From NCBI GenBank assembly GCA_963822595.1, contig CAWGIG010000003.1, forward strand, positions 372,001-436,000: a DNA stretch of 64,000 bases, given 5' to 3'. The DNA is from CAVRUH01 sp963822595 (GTDB lineage Bacteria > Chlamydiota > Chlamydiia > Chlamydiales > Waddliaceae). This document shows positions 34,234-43,449 of this stretch, one piece after another (position 1 is the first letter of the stretch; every line of letters begins with the position of its first letter). The notes beneath the pieces were generated by a model that worked only from the letters and a program-made list of their open reading frames with translations, ran no database searches and was not told where the DNA came from. The position numbers and the translations under genes are program-made.

Positions 34234-36741
34234 TTAGATATCCAGGTTTTTAACTGAAAGTGCGTGCTGTTCAATGAAAGCACGGCGTGGTGGAACTTCT
34301 TCCCCCATAAGCATGGTAAACATATAGTCGGCAGCAATAGCGTCCGGAAGCATCACACGAATAAGCGTCCGCTTCGTTGGATCCATTGTTGTCTCCCAAA
34401 GCTGGTCGGCGTTCATCTCACCCAGACCCTTATACCGTTGAATTTCGATTCCTTTACGTCCATTTTCCCGAACAAAATCGACAATATCTCGAAGAGTAAA
34501 GCATTCGGTTTGCTTTTCGTCATCCTCATAAATCGTTGCCAAAAGTCCATCGGCAATAGCATAATTATTCAATGTATAATTGAAAGCATGAAGTTTTTCG
34601 ATAATAGATTTCAAAGTTGCTTCTTCATACAACTCGATAAAATGAAGCCGCTTTAGATGGAAAGTCTTTAATTCCGGTGTGAGTTCTTCTGCCGAAAAAG
34701 AGGCTACTTTCTCATCGTGCATCCTTCTCTGCTGCTCTTCATCCTGTTTTCTGAGGATCTCGAATTCGCTTTCTGAGTAGGCATAGCAGGGACCATCCAC
34801 CATATCGATTTGGAATCGTGGCAGCTGTCCCGCATGATTTTTAGAATTAAGAAACTCGCGGAAAGAGATTCCTTTGCGTTCGATTCTGGCAATAAATGCC
34901 TCAACTTCGATAATTGTATCGAGAAGCTTGCGGGCCTCTTCGGTAGGCAATGGCTCCTCTTGTTTGGGCAGTTTAATCTTCAGATCACTCATTCCTAGCT
35001 TTAGCAGATATTCGTCCATCTCTTTTTCAGCATGGATATACTGGCTGTGCTTCTTTCGAGTCACGCGATATAGAGGAGGTTGCGCAATGTAAATATAATT
35101 GTTTTCTACTAAAGCCGGCATATGGCGATAGAAGAATGTCAGTAGAAGCGTACGAATGTGGGATCCATCGACGTCAGCATCGGTCATGATGATGACTTTA
35201 TGATAGCGGAGTTTTTTAAGATCGAAAACTTCTGATCCGATTCCGCAGCCTAGGGCAGCAATCATGGTACCCACTTCGGTGTCTTGCAACACTCTTTCCA
35301 ACCTAGCTTTCTCTACGTTAAGAATTTTACCTTTAATCGGCAAAATAGCTTGATAGCGTCGGTCTCGACCACCTTTTGCCGATCCTCCCGCGGAATCTCC
35401 CTCAACGATATACAATTCGCACAATTCGGGATTCCTTTCTTGGCAGTCGGTAAGTTTCCCTGGAAGACGAGCCCTATCGAGGGCCGATTTTCTTCGAGTA
35501 AGTTCTCGAGCTTTACATGCAGCTTCTCGAGCTTTTGCAGCTACGATCGCTTTATCGGCAATTGTTTTAGCTATTTGAGGATTTTCATCCAGAAAAATCG
35601 TTAGTTCTTCCCCGACAATGATCTGGACGACAGAACCAACATCGCTATTTCCCAAACGCTGCTTGGTTTGTCCTTCAAATTGAGGATTGGCGACTTTCAC
35701 AGAAATAACCGCGGTTAATCCCTCGCGCATGTCGTCGCCGGAAAGGCTGATTTTGTCTGTTTTAAGGAGGTTATGGCTCTTGATGTAGTTATTCAAGACA
35801 CGAGTCAATGCTGTTGAAAAGCCGGTAAGGTGTGTTCCCCCTTGACGTGTAGCGATGTTATTCACAAAGGAATAGACCATTTCATTATATCCATCGTTCC
35901 ACTGCAGGGCCACTTCGAATTCAATATTTGCATCATCACCGGGGCGGGATCCTTGAATGTAGATCGGGGTCGGAAAAAGAGGTTCTTTATTTTCGTTTAG
36001 GTAGGAAACAAAAGATCGCAAGCCACCTTCGTAACAAAAGTTGACGTCATCTTTGGCTTCATCGCGTTCATCGTGGAAGTAGATATTGATCCCTTTATTC
36101 AAGAAAGCGAGTTCTCGCAATCTTTTCGCCAAAATATCGTAATCGAATTCGGTGACGGTCATGATGGAATCGTCGGGCAGGAAGGTAACTCTTGTGCCTC
36201 GCTTAGGTGATTCACCGACAACGGCTAGGGGGACAGTGACTTTTCCTTTGGAGAACTCGATAGAATAGGTTTTTCCTTCCTTAAACACTTCCACGACCAT
36301 CTTTTTCGAGAGGGCGTTCACGCAGGAAACGCCGACGCCGTGAAGACCTCCGGAAACTTTGTAGGTATCTTTATCGAATTTACCGCCGGCATGCAGGATG
36401 GTCATCACGACTTCGAGGGCGGAGATATCGCGACCTTGTTTTATCGATTCTTTTTCGTGTTTTTGAACAGGAATACCTCGGCCATTATCTTCGATAGTCG
36501 CGGAGCCATCTTTATGGAGGGTTACATAGATGGCCGTACAGTATCCGGCCATAGCTTCGTCGATGCAGTTATCTACGACTTCGTAAACGAGCTGGTGAAG
36601 ACCATTAGCTTGGGTATCGCCGATATACATGCCGGGTCTTTCTCGAACAGCTTGTAACCCTTCTAGAACCGTAATCGAGCTAGCGTCGTATCCTTTTTCT
36701 TTTGGCATCTTCTCATTTTGGTTAATAGTTTCTTTAATCAT
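34234..36741 (-). CDS. gyrB: DNA gyrase subunit B
   Basis: The ATPase subunit has 835 residues: the GHKL ATP site (EVVDNCIDEAMAG, IEDNGRGIPV, GGLHGVGVSCVNALS), the TOPRIM motifs LYIVEGDSAGGSAKGGRDRR and IMTDADVDGSHIRTLLL, and the C-terminal QRYKGLGEMNADQLWETTMD. An internal ATG at 36708 (MPKEKGYD) is an alternative start. It forms an operon with DUF721 upstream and gyrA, tmk and holB downstream. Confidence 0.97.
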   Translation of the reverse strand: MIKETINQNEKMPKEKGYDASSITVLEGLQAVRERPGMYIGDTQANGLHQLVYEVVDNCIDEAMAGYCTAIYVTLHKDGSATIEDNGRGIPVQKHEKESIKQGRDISALEVVMTILHAGGKFDKDTYKVSGGLHGVGVSCVNALSKKMVVEVFKEGKTYSIEFSKGKVTVPLAVVGESPKRGTRVTFLPDDSIMTVTEFDYDILAKRLRELAFLNKGINIYFHDERDEAKDDVNFCYEGGLRSFVSYLNENKEPLFPTPIYIQGSRPGDDANIEFEVALQWNDGYNEMVYSFVNNIATRQGGTHLTGFSTALTRVLNNYIKSHNLLKTDKISLSGDDMREGLTAVISVKVANPQFEGQTKQRLGNSDVGSVVQIIVGEELTIFLDENPQIAKTIADKAIVAAKAREAACKARELTRRKSALDRARLPGKLTDCQERNPELCELYIVEGDSAGGSAKGGRDRRYQAILPIKGKILNVEKARLERVLQDTEVGTMIAALGCGIGSEVFDLKKLRYHKVIIMTDADVDGSHIRTLLLTFFYRHMPALVENNYIYIAQPPLYRVTRKKHSQYIHAEKEMDEYLLKLGMSDLKIKLPKQEEPLPTEEARKLLDTIIEVEAFIARIERKGISFREFLNSKNHAGQLPRFQIDMVDGPCYAYSESEFEILRKQDEEQQRRMHDEKVASFSAEELTPELKTFHLKRLHFIELYEEATLKSIIEKLHAFNYTLNNYAIADGLLATIYEDDEKQTECFTLRDIVDFVRENGRKGIEIQRYKGLGEMNADQLWETTMDPTKRTLIRVMLPDAIAADYMFTMLMGEEVPPRRAFIEQHALSVKNLDI

Positions 36742-36751
36742 GTAATATTAC

Positions 36752-37096
36752 CTATCCCATTCGGAAAATGATGTTATGAATCGTTACATTAGGAAACTTT
36801 TTCCTAAGATTTGACAATAGTTTTGGCTTGTCGTTTTGGTTGAGTAGGCTAAACAGCGTCGAATTTTTCACCTTTACAACGAGGAATCCTTCATGGAAGG
36901 AAACTGCGTTTGTCATCGTTGAAAGGTTAGAACCGATGATGCCGGGCCATGCGGCAATGACGAGATCTGGTCTATCTTGATTAACTTCCGATATTTTCGA
37001 CAAAACTGTCGGAATAAGATCGCCAAGCGAACGTGTCGTCACTTCGGTGCCATCATAGTTCTTAGGGGTCCGTCGAACCGTTTTTGTCACTTTCAA
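36752..37096 (-). CDS. DUF721 (DciA-like) protein
   Basis: This 114-residue protein matches DUF721: a helical N-terminus, then VIAAWPGIIGSNLSTMTNAV and HEGFLVVKVKNSTLFSLLNQ. DUF721 members related to DciA load the replicative helicase in bacteria lacking DnaC. Its position directly upstream of gyrB fits a replication role and is conserved in Chlamydia as I recall. Confidence 0.85.
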   Translation of the reverse strand: MKVTKTVRRTPKNYDGTEVTTRSLGDLIPTVLSKISEVNQDRPDLVIAAWPGIIGSNLSTMTNAVSFHEGFLVVKVKNSTLFSLLNQNDKPKLLSNLRKKFPNVTIHNIIFRMG

Positions 37097-37223
37097 CCCT
37101 TTCGTTTTAGAAGGTTAATTATATCATATTTCGCACCAAAAAAAAAGCGTTTTTTATGGTTATCGCAATCTTTTAATCTACAGTCGCTTAATGGACGAAA
37201 TGGGGGGATAGATTGTATAGCCA

Positions 37224-37372
37224 CAATTAACAGGATAAGCATGATCGCAAGCGGCAGGATAAAAAAAGGATAAGAAAAGAAATGCATTAAAATAAAAATT
37301 ATTTTTTCTTAATATTTTTTTCTTATCCTTTTTTTATCCTGCCGCTTGCGATCATGCTTATCCTGTTAATTG
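37224..37372. repeat. AACAGGATAAGC inverted repeat, copy 2
   Basis: Arms start CAATTAACAGGATAAGCATG and end in the mirror image at 37372. Both arms carry the same G-to-A type variant (CATGATCG rather than CAGGATCG), so the two arms co-vary. It lies between the ispH 3' end and DUF721. Confidence 0.9.
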
Positions 37373-37383
37373 TTGCCACTAGC

Positions 37384-38322
37384 TTAATCCCCCACCGTTG
37401 CTTTTAGCACTTGTTTGGGCAATTGGAAGAAGACATCTTCGGTTGTATAGATTACATCCTCGACAGTCGTCACACCCAGCTCATTCAATCGCTCGATGCA
37501 CTTTTGGACGATTTCTTCAGGCGTCGAGGCTCCCGCTGTCAAACCTATCGTTTTAACCCCTTTTAACCACTGAGGATTGATTTCGCTTTCGTCGTTAATC
37601 AGATAAGAAGCAATCCCACGCTTTTCGGCGAGCTCCCTTAATCTGTTTGAGTTTGAACTTTGCGGGTCCCCGACAACCAAGACCAAATCTGTTTCGTCGG
37701 TAATATCCTTCAGCGCCATCTGTCGATTCGTGGTGGCATAGCAAATCGATGAACTTGGCAAGGTAATGATATGGGGGTATTTAGCAAGAAGGGCGTCCGT
37801 AATTTCCTTTACGTCATCCAAGCTCAGCGTTGTCTGAGTGATATAAAATAACTTTTGCGAGGGTTCGTAGGTAAGTTTAGAAACATCTTCCACAGACTCA
37901 ACGACAGTAGTTACATCGGGGGCTTCGCCGGCAGTCCCAATAATTTCTACGTGATTCCGATGGCCGATCAGGACTATTTGATATCCTTGAGCCGCATAGC
38001 GTTTGACAGCGGAGTGAACGCGGGTGACAAGGCCGCATGTTGCATCGATTTCGATGAGTTTACGCTTGGCAGCTTGTTCGCGAACTTGGGGAGAAACGCC
38101 ATGTGCGGAATATATCAACCTTTCCCCTTCGGGAACATCGTTAACATCTTCGATAAAAATAGCACCCCGTGCTTTTAGGCCCTCGACAACGTGTCTATTG
38201 TGAACAATTTCGTGTTTTACATAAATCGGTGCACCCCAGATCTTTAGGGCTTTTTCTACAGTTTCTATGGCTCGTTCAACGCCTGCGCAAAATCCGCGAG
38301 GTTTGGAAAGAAGTAGCTTCAT
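37384..38322 (-). CDS. ispH: 4-Hydroxy-3-methylbut-2-enyl diphosphate reductase IspH
   Basis: The last enzyme of the MEP isoprenoid pathway, a 4Fe-4S protein. The 312-residue sequence has the three Cys regions: RGFCAGVERAIE (Cys12), DATCGLVTRVH and SSICYATTNRQ, plus the substrate loops SAHGVSP and TAGASTPEEIV. The isoprenoid supply also feeds the menaquinone side chain. AAAGGAG precedes the ATG, and a TATAAT promoter lies upstream in the divergent gap with the P450. Confidence 0.95.
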   Translation of the reverse strand: MKLLLSKPRGFCAGVERAIETVEKALKIWGAPIYVKHEIVHNRHVVEGLKARGAIFIEDVNDVPEGERLIYSAHGVSPQVREQAAKRKLIEIDATCGLVTRVHSAVKRYAAQGYQIVLIGHRNHVEIIGTAGEAPDVTTVVESVEDVSKLTYEPSQKLFYITQTTLSLDDVKEITDALLAKYPHIITLPSSSICYATTNRQMALKDITDETDLVLVVGDPQSSNSNRLRELAEKRGIASYLINDESEINPQWLKGVKTIGLTAGASTPEEIVQKCIERLNELGVTTVEDVIYTTEDVFFQLPKQVLKATVGD

Positions 38323-38345
38323 GGTTGCTCCTTTGTAACAAAAAG

Positions 38346-38374
38346 ATTATATATAAGTTTTGGTAAAAACGCAA
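38346..38374 (-). promoter_or_regulatory. Promoter of ispH
   Basis: Minus strand TTGCGT (38369-38374), 17 bases, TATAAT (38346-38351), then AAAGGAG before the start at 38322. Confidence 0.5.
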
Positions 38375-38402
38375 GAAAAACCCAACCCCGGGAGGTTATT
38401 TT

Positions 38403-39947
38403 ATGGAAGCAACTCACGCAATGACACCATTTCAAATGATACCTGAATATCAAGAAGTAGAAATTCCTTATTGGGACGTATCTTCGCGAATTACATCTAT
38501 CGTTTTCACGCCTTTATCCTACCTAGCTTCATTTTTTATGACGAAGAGGCATGTTCCTCCGAGTGCCCCAGGACATGCTCTTGTAGGGAGTTTACCGGAA
38601 CTTTCGGCAATGAAAGGGGATATCATGCGTTTAATCGTTTCCTACAGTCAAAAGTATGGCAAGGATGAGGGTCTTTGCAAATTAGCCATAGGAAACCAAA
38701 TCTATTATATTGTGATGGATCCGACAATGGCTAGGTCCATATTAAACAATCACAATTCTTATAAGCGCGGGGACAGTTTGCGCATTTGGAGAAAATTTTC
38801 CGAAGGTGGACTTTCCGAAGGTGTTGACACGCAAAAGTATCGTAGCCAAGCCATCCATTTTATAGGCGCAAAGAATCTTCCTAATTTTTTTCCATCTATA
38901 ACGCAAATTTCACAGCAATGGAATACACGTTTAATCCTAAAACAGAACTTTGAATTATTTCACGAAGCAGAAAGAGTCGGATTGGCGGTGATGGGAGAAA
39001 TTTTTTTTCGGCAAACTTGCGGCGTTAACCCCTTTGGGTTAGATGGAACTCACGAAGAAGTCAGTGATCTTTTTCTCCAGTCTTATAGGGAGCTTTTTGA
39101 AGTGATAACAAGCCGAGTCGTTTCGGGAATTAGTTCCATCCCCTACATAGGTGATTCATTATATAGCTGGATATATCCTGCGGACGATAAAAAAATTCAG
39201 GACTGTAAGGATAAATTGAAGGAAATTCTTGCTCCCCTTTTTAACAAAGCATTTGAAACATATGATGAAACGAACGATGAAGCCAAGAGGATCTTCACGA
39301 ATTTTGGTATTGATCCTAAAAATGTTAATATCGAAGAAATTCTCGACAAAAGTTTGGGATTTCTGCAGGCCTCGTTTGAAACAAGTTCGAAGGGTATAGC
39401 TTGGATTCTTTACCTTTTAGGAAAAGATCAGGATTTCCAGGCGAAATTAAGAGGGGCTTTATTGGCGCGATTTGGTGATAGGTTTCCGGAGTCCATAGAG
39501 GAGTTGAAAGAGGTGCCTCTTTTGTTTAAGACAATTAAAGAAGGGTTACGTCTCTACACTCCGTTTCCATTTCTACTGCGAGATATTGTAAATGCAGAAA
39601 AATTTAATGGTTACGATATCGAAAAGGGAGGAACGTTTATAATTTCGCCTTTGCTTTTGCATCATAATTCGAAGGTTTGGTTAGATCCAGAGACATTTAA
39701 TCCGGAGAGATTTACGGATGAGATGTTAACGGATACATGGATGACCAGTTCTACGTCTTATCTGACATTTCTGGATGGAATACATCGTTGTCCCGGACGT
39801 TTTTTTGCTGATCTGGAAATTGCGATGGTACTTGTGCATGTGATCAAAGATCACCGAATCGTGCTTAATGATCCGACTTTGGTGCCTGGACTGAAGTCAA
39901 ATATTACCCTGCACGCCGATAGGGCTATAGATGTGCACTTGGAATAG
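38403..39947 (+). CDS. Cytochrome P450
   Basis: The 514-residue protein has the full P450 signature set: I-helix ASFETSSKGIAW (about residues 324-335, with Glu-Thr-Ser), K-helix EGLR, a PERF motif and the haem loop FLDGIHRCPGRFFADLE with Cys463 as thiolate ligand. The N-terminus has a hydrophobic patch (VFTPLSYLASFFM), so membrane association is possible. GGGAGG precedes the ATG. P450s are unusual in intracellular bacteria; the substrate is unknown, with sterols or host lipids as a guess. The redox partner is not in this window. Confidence 0.93.
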   Translation: MEATHAMTPFQMIPEYQEVEIPYWDVSSRITSIVFTPLSYLASFFMTKRHVPPSAPGHALVGSLPELSAMKGDIMRLIVSYSQKYGKDEGLCKLAIGNQIYYIVMDPTMARSILNNHNSYKRGDSLRIWRKFSEGGLSEGVDTQKYRSQAIHFIGAKNLPNFFPSITQISQQWNTRLILKQNFELFHEAERVGLAVMGEIFFRQTCGVNPFGLDGTHEEVSDLFLQSYRELFEVITSRVVSGISSIPYIGDSLYSWIYPADDKKIQDCKDKLKEILAPLFNKAFETYDETNDEAKRIFTNFGIDPKNVNIEEILDKSLGFLQASFETSSKGIAWILYLLGKDQDFQAKLRGALLARFGDRFPESIEELKEVPLLFKTIKEGLRLYTPFPFLLRDIVNAEKFNGYDIEKGGTFIISPLLLHHNSKVWLDPETFNPERFTDEMLTDTWMTSSTSYLTFLDGIHRCPGRFFADLEIAMVLVHVIKDHRIVLNDPTLVPGLKSNITLHADRAIDVHLE

Positions 39948-40132
39948 CCGACTACCTAGAAACGAAATAACAGGATAAGGAGGATCGCAAGCGGCAGGAT
40001 GAAAAAAGGATAAGAAAAAAGAAAAGAGATTAAAAAAAACAATTTTTTTTTCTTTCTTATCTTTTTTTATCCTTTTTTTATCCTGCCGCTTGCGATCCTG
40101 CTTATCCTGTTATTCGTTTCTTGGTAGTCGGC
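39947..40132. repeat. AACAGGATAAG inverted repeat, copy 3, overlapping a gene end
   Basis: The inverted repeat extends beyond the usual arms: GCCGACTACC after the P450 stop mirrors GGTAGTCGGC inside the phosphatase gene. The last codons of the phosphatase (RRLPRNE, stop) lie within the right arm. Confidence 0.9.
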
Positions 40133-40589
40133 GTATCTCATCCAGGAGACCTTTACAGGAGTCTTCCAGCATGTCGATGACCTGCTCGAAAGCCTGACGG
40201 TCTTTGTAATAAGGATCGGGGATCTCTTCGCCCGCATAGGCGCGACTAAACTTCGTGATCAAATGTATCTTCGCTTTGTGCTCCGGAGATATCGCATGGC
40301 TGTAAAGCTCTTTGATCACCGAATGATCGGCAGCCAGAATGTAATCAAATCGATAAAAGAAATCGGGCTGCATCGCTTGCGCCTTACTCACGAGAGTATA
40401 ACCTCGTTCTAAAGCCGCTTGGCGCATTCTCGGATCGGGGAGTTTTCCCGCATGCCAATCCCCTAGTCCGCAACTTTCGACATAAATCTGTTCTTCGAGC
40501 TCAGTCCCTTTAACCATCTGTAGCATAATGGCCTGGGCTGCAGGAGATCGACAGATATTACCTAAACAAACAAAAAGAATCGAGTGCAT
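40110..40589 (-). CDS. Low-molecular-weight protein tyrosine phosphatase
   Basis: The 159-residue protein has the N-terminal catalytic loop VCLGNICRSPAAQ (C-x5-R-S; Cys9, Arg15) and the general acid motif IPDPYYKD (DP). It starts seven bases after the Pkn1-like gene ends, so it may oppose a kinase or act on other targets. Its C-terminal seven residues are encoded in the palindromic repeat and may be altered from the ancestral end. Confidence 0.92.
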   Translation of the reverse strand: MHSILFVCLGNICRSPAAQAIMLQMVKGTELEEQIYVESCGLGDWHAGKLPDPRMRQAALERGYTLVSKAQAMQPDFFYRFDYILAADHSVIKELYSHAISPEHKAKIHLITKFSRAYAGEEIPDPYYKDRQAFEQVIDMLEDSCKGLLDEIRRLPRNE

Positions 40590-40595
40590 ATCCGA

Positions 40596-42401
40596 TTATT
40601 CCACATCCGCAGCGCAGCGGAATCCGTAGGTGCTGTTTACAGTTCCCGGATTGTTTCGATGACGTCTTGAACAACGTAAATCGTCTTTCAAACTCTTCCA
40701 ACATCCGCCACGAAGCACGCGATACTCCCCTTGCCTTGGACCTTTCGGATTAATCGGCTCCTGAACGGAGGTTTCATAATAATTATAGCCATACCAGTCC
40801 TGACACCATTCGTAAACATTTCCGGCCATATCATAGAGTCCATATCCATTCGGAGCATAGCTCATGACTGCTAACGTATCCGAACTAAAGAAGTTGGCTT
40901 GTGACTTCTCGATGTCTTCTCCGGTAGGATAAAGGGCGTTCTCAAGTCCTCCACGAGCCCCTATTTCCCATTCAGCTTCGGTGGGTAATCTTTTTCCCAC
41001 CCATTTTGCATAAGCAACAGCACCATACCAAGTAACTCCAACGACAGGATGCTTCAAGTACCCCGATTCAATATTAAATTTTCCGGCACTGCTGTTAATA
41101 CGAGAATCTTTGAGCCGGATGATATCGTTATGGTTGCTGTCTTTGACAGCTCCCATGACCTCCAGGAAACGGACGAACTGTTCATTAGTCACCGGATGGG
41201 CATCGATAGCATAGCTTGAAAGAGTGATTTTATGTCCGGGAGTCTCATCACGACTTCCATCGTCGCTCCCTCTCCAAAAAGTGCCGCCTTTAATGATAAC
41301 CATCTCAGTGGGAATTGGGTCGACATGCTTGATGATTTTTTCTTCGGGGACATAGTGTTTTACCGCTGTGTCGATCTGGAAAATAGCTGCCGGATCGGGG
41401 TCTACAGTGGGACGCTCAATAGTTTCGCGGTGAATGACTGGACGCAATAGAGATGATGACGGATTTGTTTGATTTAATAGAGCTTCAGCCAAAGGATTTT
41501 TTGCGTTAGCTTGGCACGGTGTTTTAATGGCTTCTAGAGCAGGAACAATTAATTCCGGGCGCTTGCTTGGATCTCTACTGAGGCAGAGTTTAATGAAAGC
41601 ATCCCAGTTCCAGGACAAATTTTGCTTTTCTCCGGGCATTTCGAAATAGCCTTCTGGGAGGTATCCCATGATCAGAAAATAAGTTAGGACACCGAAGGCG
41701 TACACATCTGCTTTAAGATCGGCAACATCGGAATTTCCCATTCTTTTTTGTTCGGGAGCGAGAAAATTAAACCCTTGAAGAAAAGAAGTGTGGAGAGGAG
41801 TGAGTTTTTCGGAATCTACAGCAGCTTTATCGCCGCCCCAAGCTTGTAAAACGGCTTTAAAGGTACGTGTGAGGAAATTTCCGGATCCCATGATACGAGA
41901 AAGACCGAAATCGGAAAGAAATAAATGGACACCGTCGTTTCCTTTGCCAACGAGAATATTATTGAGTTTGAGTCCGCGATGGATGATTCCTTTTCCCTGA
42001 CCTTTCATATGGTGGGCATAATCCAAGGCGCTAGCCACCTGTACAAGGAGTCTGAATAGCTCTTCTTCCTTTAAGGGAGTGCCGCGTCCCAGCATGTATT
42101 GGGCTAAATTGGTTGTTTCGCCATCGCCGTCTACAATGCAATCGGTGACCAGGAAATACTGTCCTTCGGAATAGGAAATGTTGTGAATTTTGACGATATT
42201 CGGGTGGTCGAGAGTAGCTAGGAGGCTAACTTCTTCTTCGAAACGCTGAATGAAGGCGCGATCAGTACTTAGATCTTGGGGCAGCACTTTGATGGCAAAA
42301 TGCTTTTTCATGAAACGATGTTCCGCGAGAAATACCGCTCCCAGGGCACCCTGGCCTATTTGTTTGATAAGCGTATAGTCTCCCAAAACTTTGGGACCCA
42401 C
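40596..42401 (-). CDS. pkn1: Pkn1-like Ser/Thr kinase fused to an FGE-sulfatase-type domain; HRD Asp missing
   Basis: The 601-residue product has a kinase domain (residues ~8-290) with glycine loop GQGALGAVFLAEH, FAIKVLP (Lys), and SDFGLS. The catalytic loop reads HRGLKLNN instead of HRDLKxxN: Gly143 replaces the catalytic Asp. The C-terminal half (~365-600) is a formylglycine-generating-enzyme-like domain: GGTFWRGSDDG, RLPTEAEWEIGARGG, GLYDMAGNVYEWCQDWYG, RVLRGGCWKS and GFRCA. The GTG 42401 start has AAAGGTGA upstream. The arrangement matches chlamydial Pkn1. Kinase activity is doubtful from the substitution. Confidence 0.88.
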   Translation of the reverse strand: MGPKVLGDYTLIKQIGQGALGAVFLAEHRFMKKHFAIKVLPQDLSTDRAFIQRFEEEVSLLATLDHPNIVKIHNISYSEGQYFLVTDCIVDGDGETTNLAQYMLGRGTPLKEEELFRLLVQVASALDYAHHMKGQGKGIIHRGLKLNNILVGKGNDGVHLFLSDFGLSRIMGSGNFLTRTFKAVLQAWGGDKAAVDSEKLTPLHTSFLQGFNFLAPEQKRMGNSDVADLKADVYAFGVLTYFLIMGYLPEGYFEMPGEKQNLSWNWDAFIKLCLSRDPSKRPELIVPALEAIKTPCQANAKNPLAEALLNQTNPSSSLLRPVIHRETIERPTVDPDPAAIFQIDTAVKHYVPEEKIIKHVDPIPTEMVIIKGGTFWRGSDDGSRDETPGHKITLSSYAIDAHPVTNEQFVRFLEVMGAVKDSNHNDIIRLKDSRINSSAGKFNIESGYLKHPVVGVTWYGAVAYAKWVGKRLPTEAEWEIGARGGLENALYPTGEDIEKSQANFFSSDTLAVMSYAPNGYGLYDMAGNVYEWCQDWYGYNYYETSVQEPINPKGPRQGEYRVLRGGCWKSLKDDLRCSRRHRNNPGTVNSTYGFRCAADVE

Positions 42402-42432
42402 GAGATCACCTTTGATAATTTCTGTTGCCTGT

Positions 42433-43284
42433 TTAATGGTTTTTCCCTTCGTTTAACATGTTTTCTGCTGTTTCTATGGCCCGGCTGTATTTGTACCATT
42501 CTTGCGCTTTTTCAACAAATCTTTTTGCAAGATCCCTATGTCCGGCATCTAAACTCTTCTGTACATAATAAGCTATATCCGACCTTGGCACAACTATATT
42601 TTTTTCAATTATTTTATTCAAGATGTCGGCAATAGTCCTATTAATTTTATCGGGATCGGAAAAATGGATCAACATTTTATATAAACCATGATCATTGGGG
42701 TAGCGCTCCAAGGCCAAGTTAATATTTTTCACGATTTCTTTTTTTTGGGTTGTTCTTTCGGAGTCGGTACGGGCTCTTTCTAGGAGTTTTATATGGAGGA
42801 TCGCAATGGTTTTATAGGCAAAATAATGATCGGAGTGATGAGAATATGCCGAGTAAAAGTGATCAAAAAAGAGATCGAAGCGCCCTTGATTTGCGTAGGA
42901 GGCAGCAACGAGAAATTCGAGTAAATGGTAGTCGGGATGTTGTTCCAGGGTAGGCCGATATTGTTCTAATATTTGTTGAGCGGATTGTTGTGCTGTGGAG
43001 GCGCCATGTTCCAGGTATTGGGCGAGGGCTTTTTCGTAGAGAGCTTGGTCTTCGGGTGTAGACGGAGTATTCGAGTGTATGTCCTGTAGAGAAACGAGGA
43101 AGGTTTTGATGGCTCGTTCGAGTTCTTGATCGCGGAATAGCAGGACGGCTTTTTGAGCGGTGAGAATGCTATTATTAGGAGTTTTGGCAATCCGCGCATC
43201 TATTTGGGAGATGGCCTGTTTTTGATTCCCATCGGAAGTATTGAGACCTTGAAGGAGTATAGCAGCAAATAAACATAGGTACAT
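42433..43284 (-). CDS. TPR-like secreted or lipoprotein-type protein
   Basis: I start at ATG 43284 (MYLCLFAAILLQGLN), giving a signal-peptide-like N-terminus with AAGGGG twelve bases upstream; the frame is open to 43332. The 283 residues are helical with tetratricopeptide-type spacing (for example DARIAKTPNNSILTAQKAVLLF, ALYEKALAQYLEHG). No enzyme motif is seen. It is 31 bases upstream of the pkn1-like gene and probably in one operon with it and the phosphatase. A scaffold role is inferred. Confidence 0.7.
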   Translation of the reverse strand: MYLCLFAAILLQGLNTSDGNQKQAISQIDARIAKTPNNSILTAQKAVLLFRDQELERAIKTFLVSLQDIHSNTPSTPEDQALYEKALAQYLEHGASTAQQSAQQILEQYRPTLEQHPDYHLLEFLVAASYANQGRFDLFFDHFYSAYSHHSDHYFAYKTIAILHIKLLERARTDSERTTQKKEIVKNINLALERYPNDHGLYKMLIHFSDPDKINRTIADILNKIIEKNIVVPRSDIAYYVQKSLDAGHRDLAKRFVEKAQEWYKYSRAIETAENMLNEGKNH

Positions 43285-43353
43285 GGGAGAAAGATACCCC
43301 TTATCGGCATATTTTTCCAGTGGTTTTTGCAATCGCTATTCAATACAAACTAT

Positions 43354-43444
43354 AAACGCGGAGGCGCGAAGACGCGGAGACGCGGGGAAAGAGAATGAAG
43401 GTTTTTCTTTTTTCTCCCTCCGCGTCCCAGCGTCTCCGCGCCCA
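43354..43444. repeat. GC-rich inverted repeat (CGCGGAGACGCGG type)
   Basis: Left arm AACGCGGAGGCGCGAAGACG and mirrored CGTCTCCGCGCCC at 43430-43444 flank a T-rich centre. It is a relative of the CACAGAG family in design. It ends six bases before the tex stop and may act as its terminator. Confidence 0.75.
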
Positions 43445-43449
43445 ACAAA

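Noticed and set aside
37093..37287. 64-residue hydrophobic open frame
   Set aside because: Its first part is translated from the palindromic repeat arm; identical hydrophobic peptides arise at every repeat copy.
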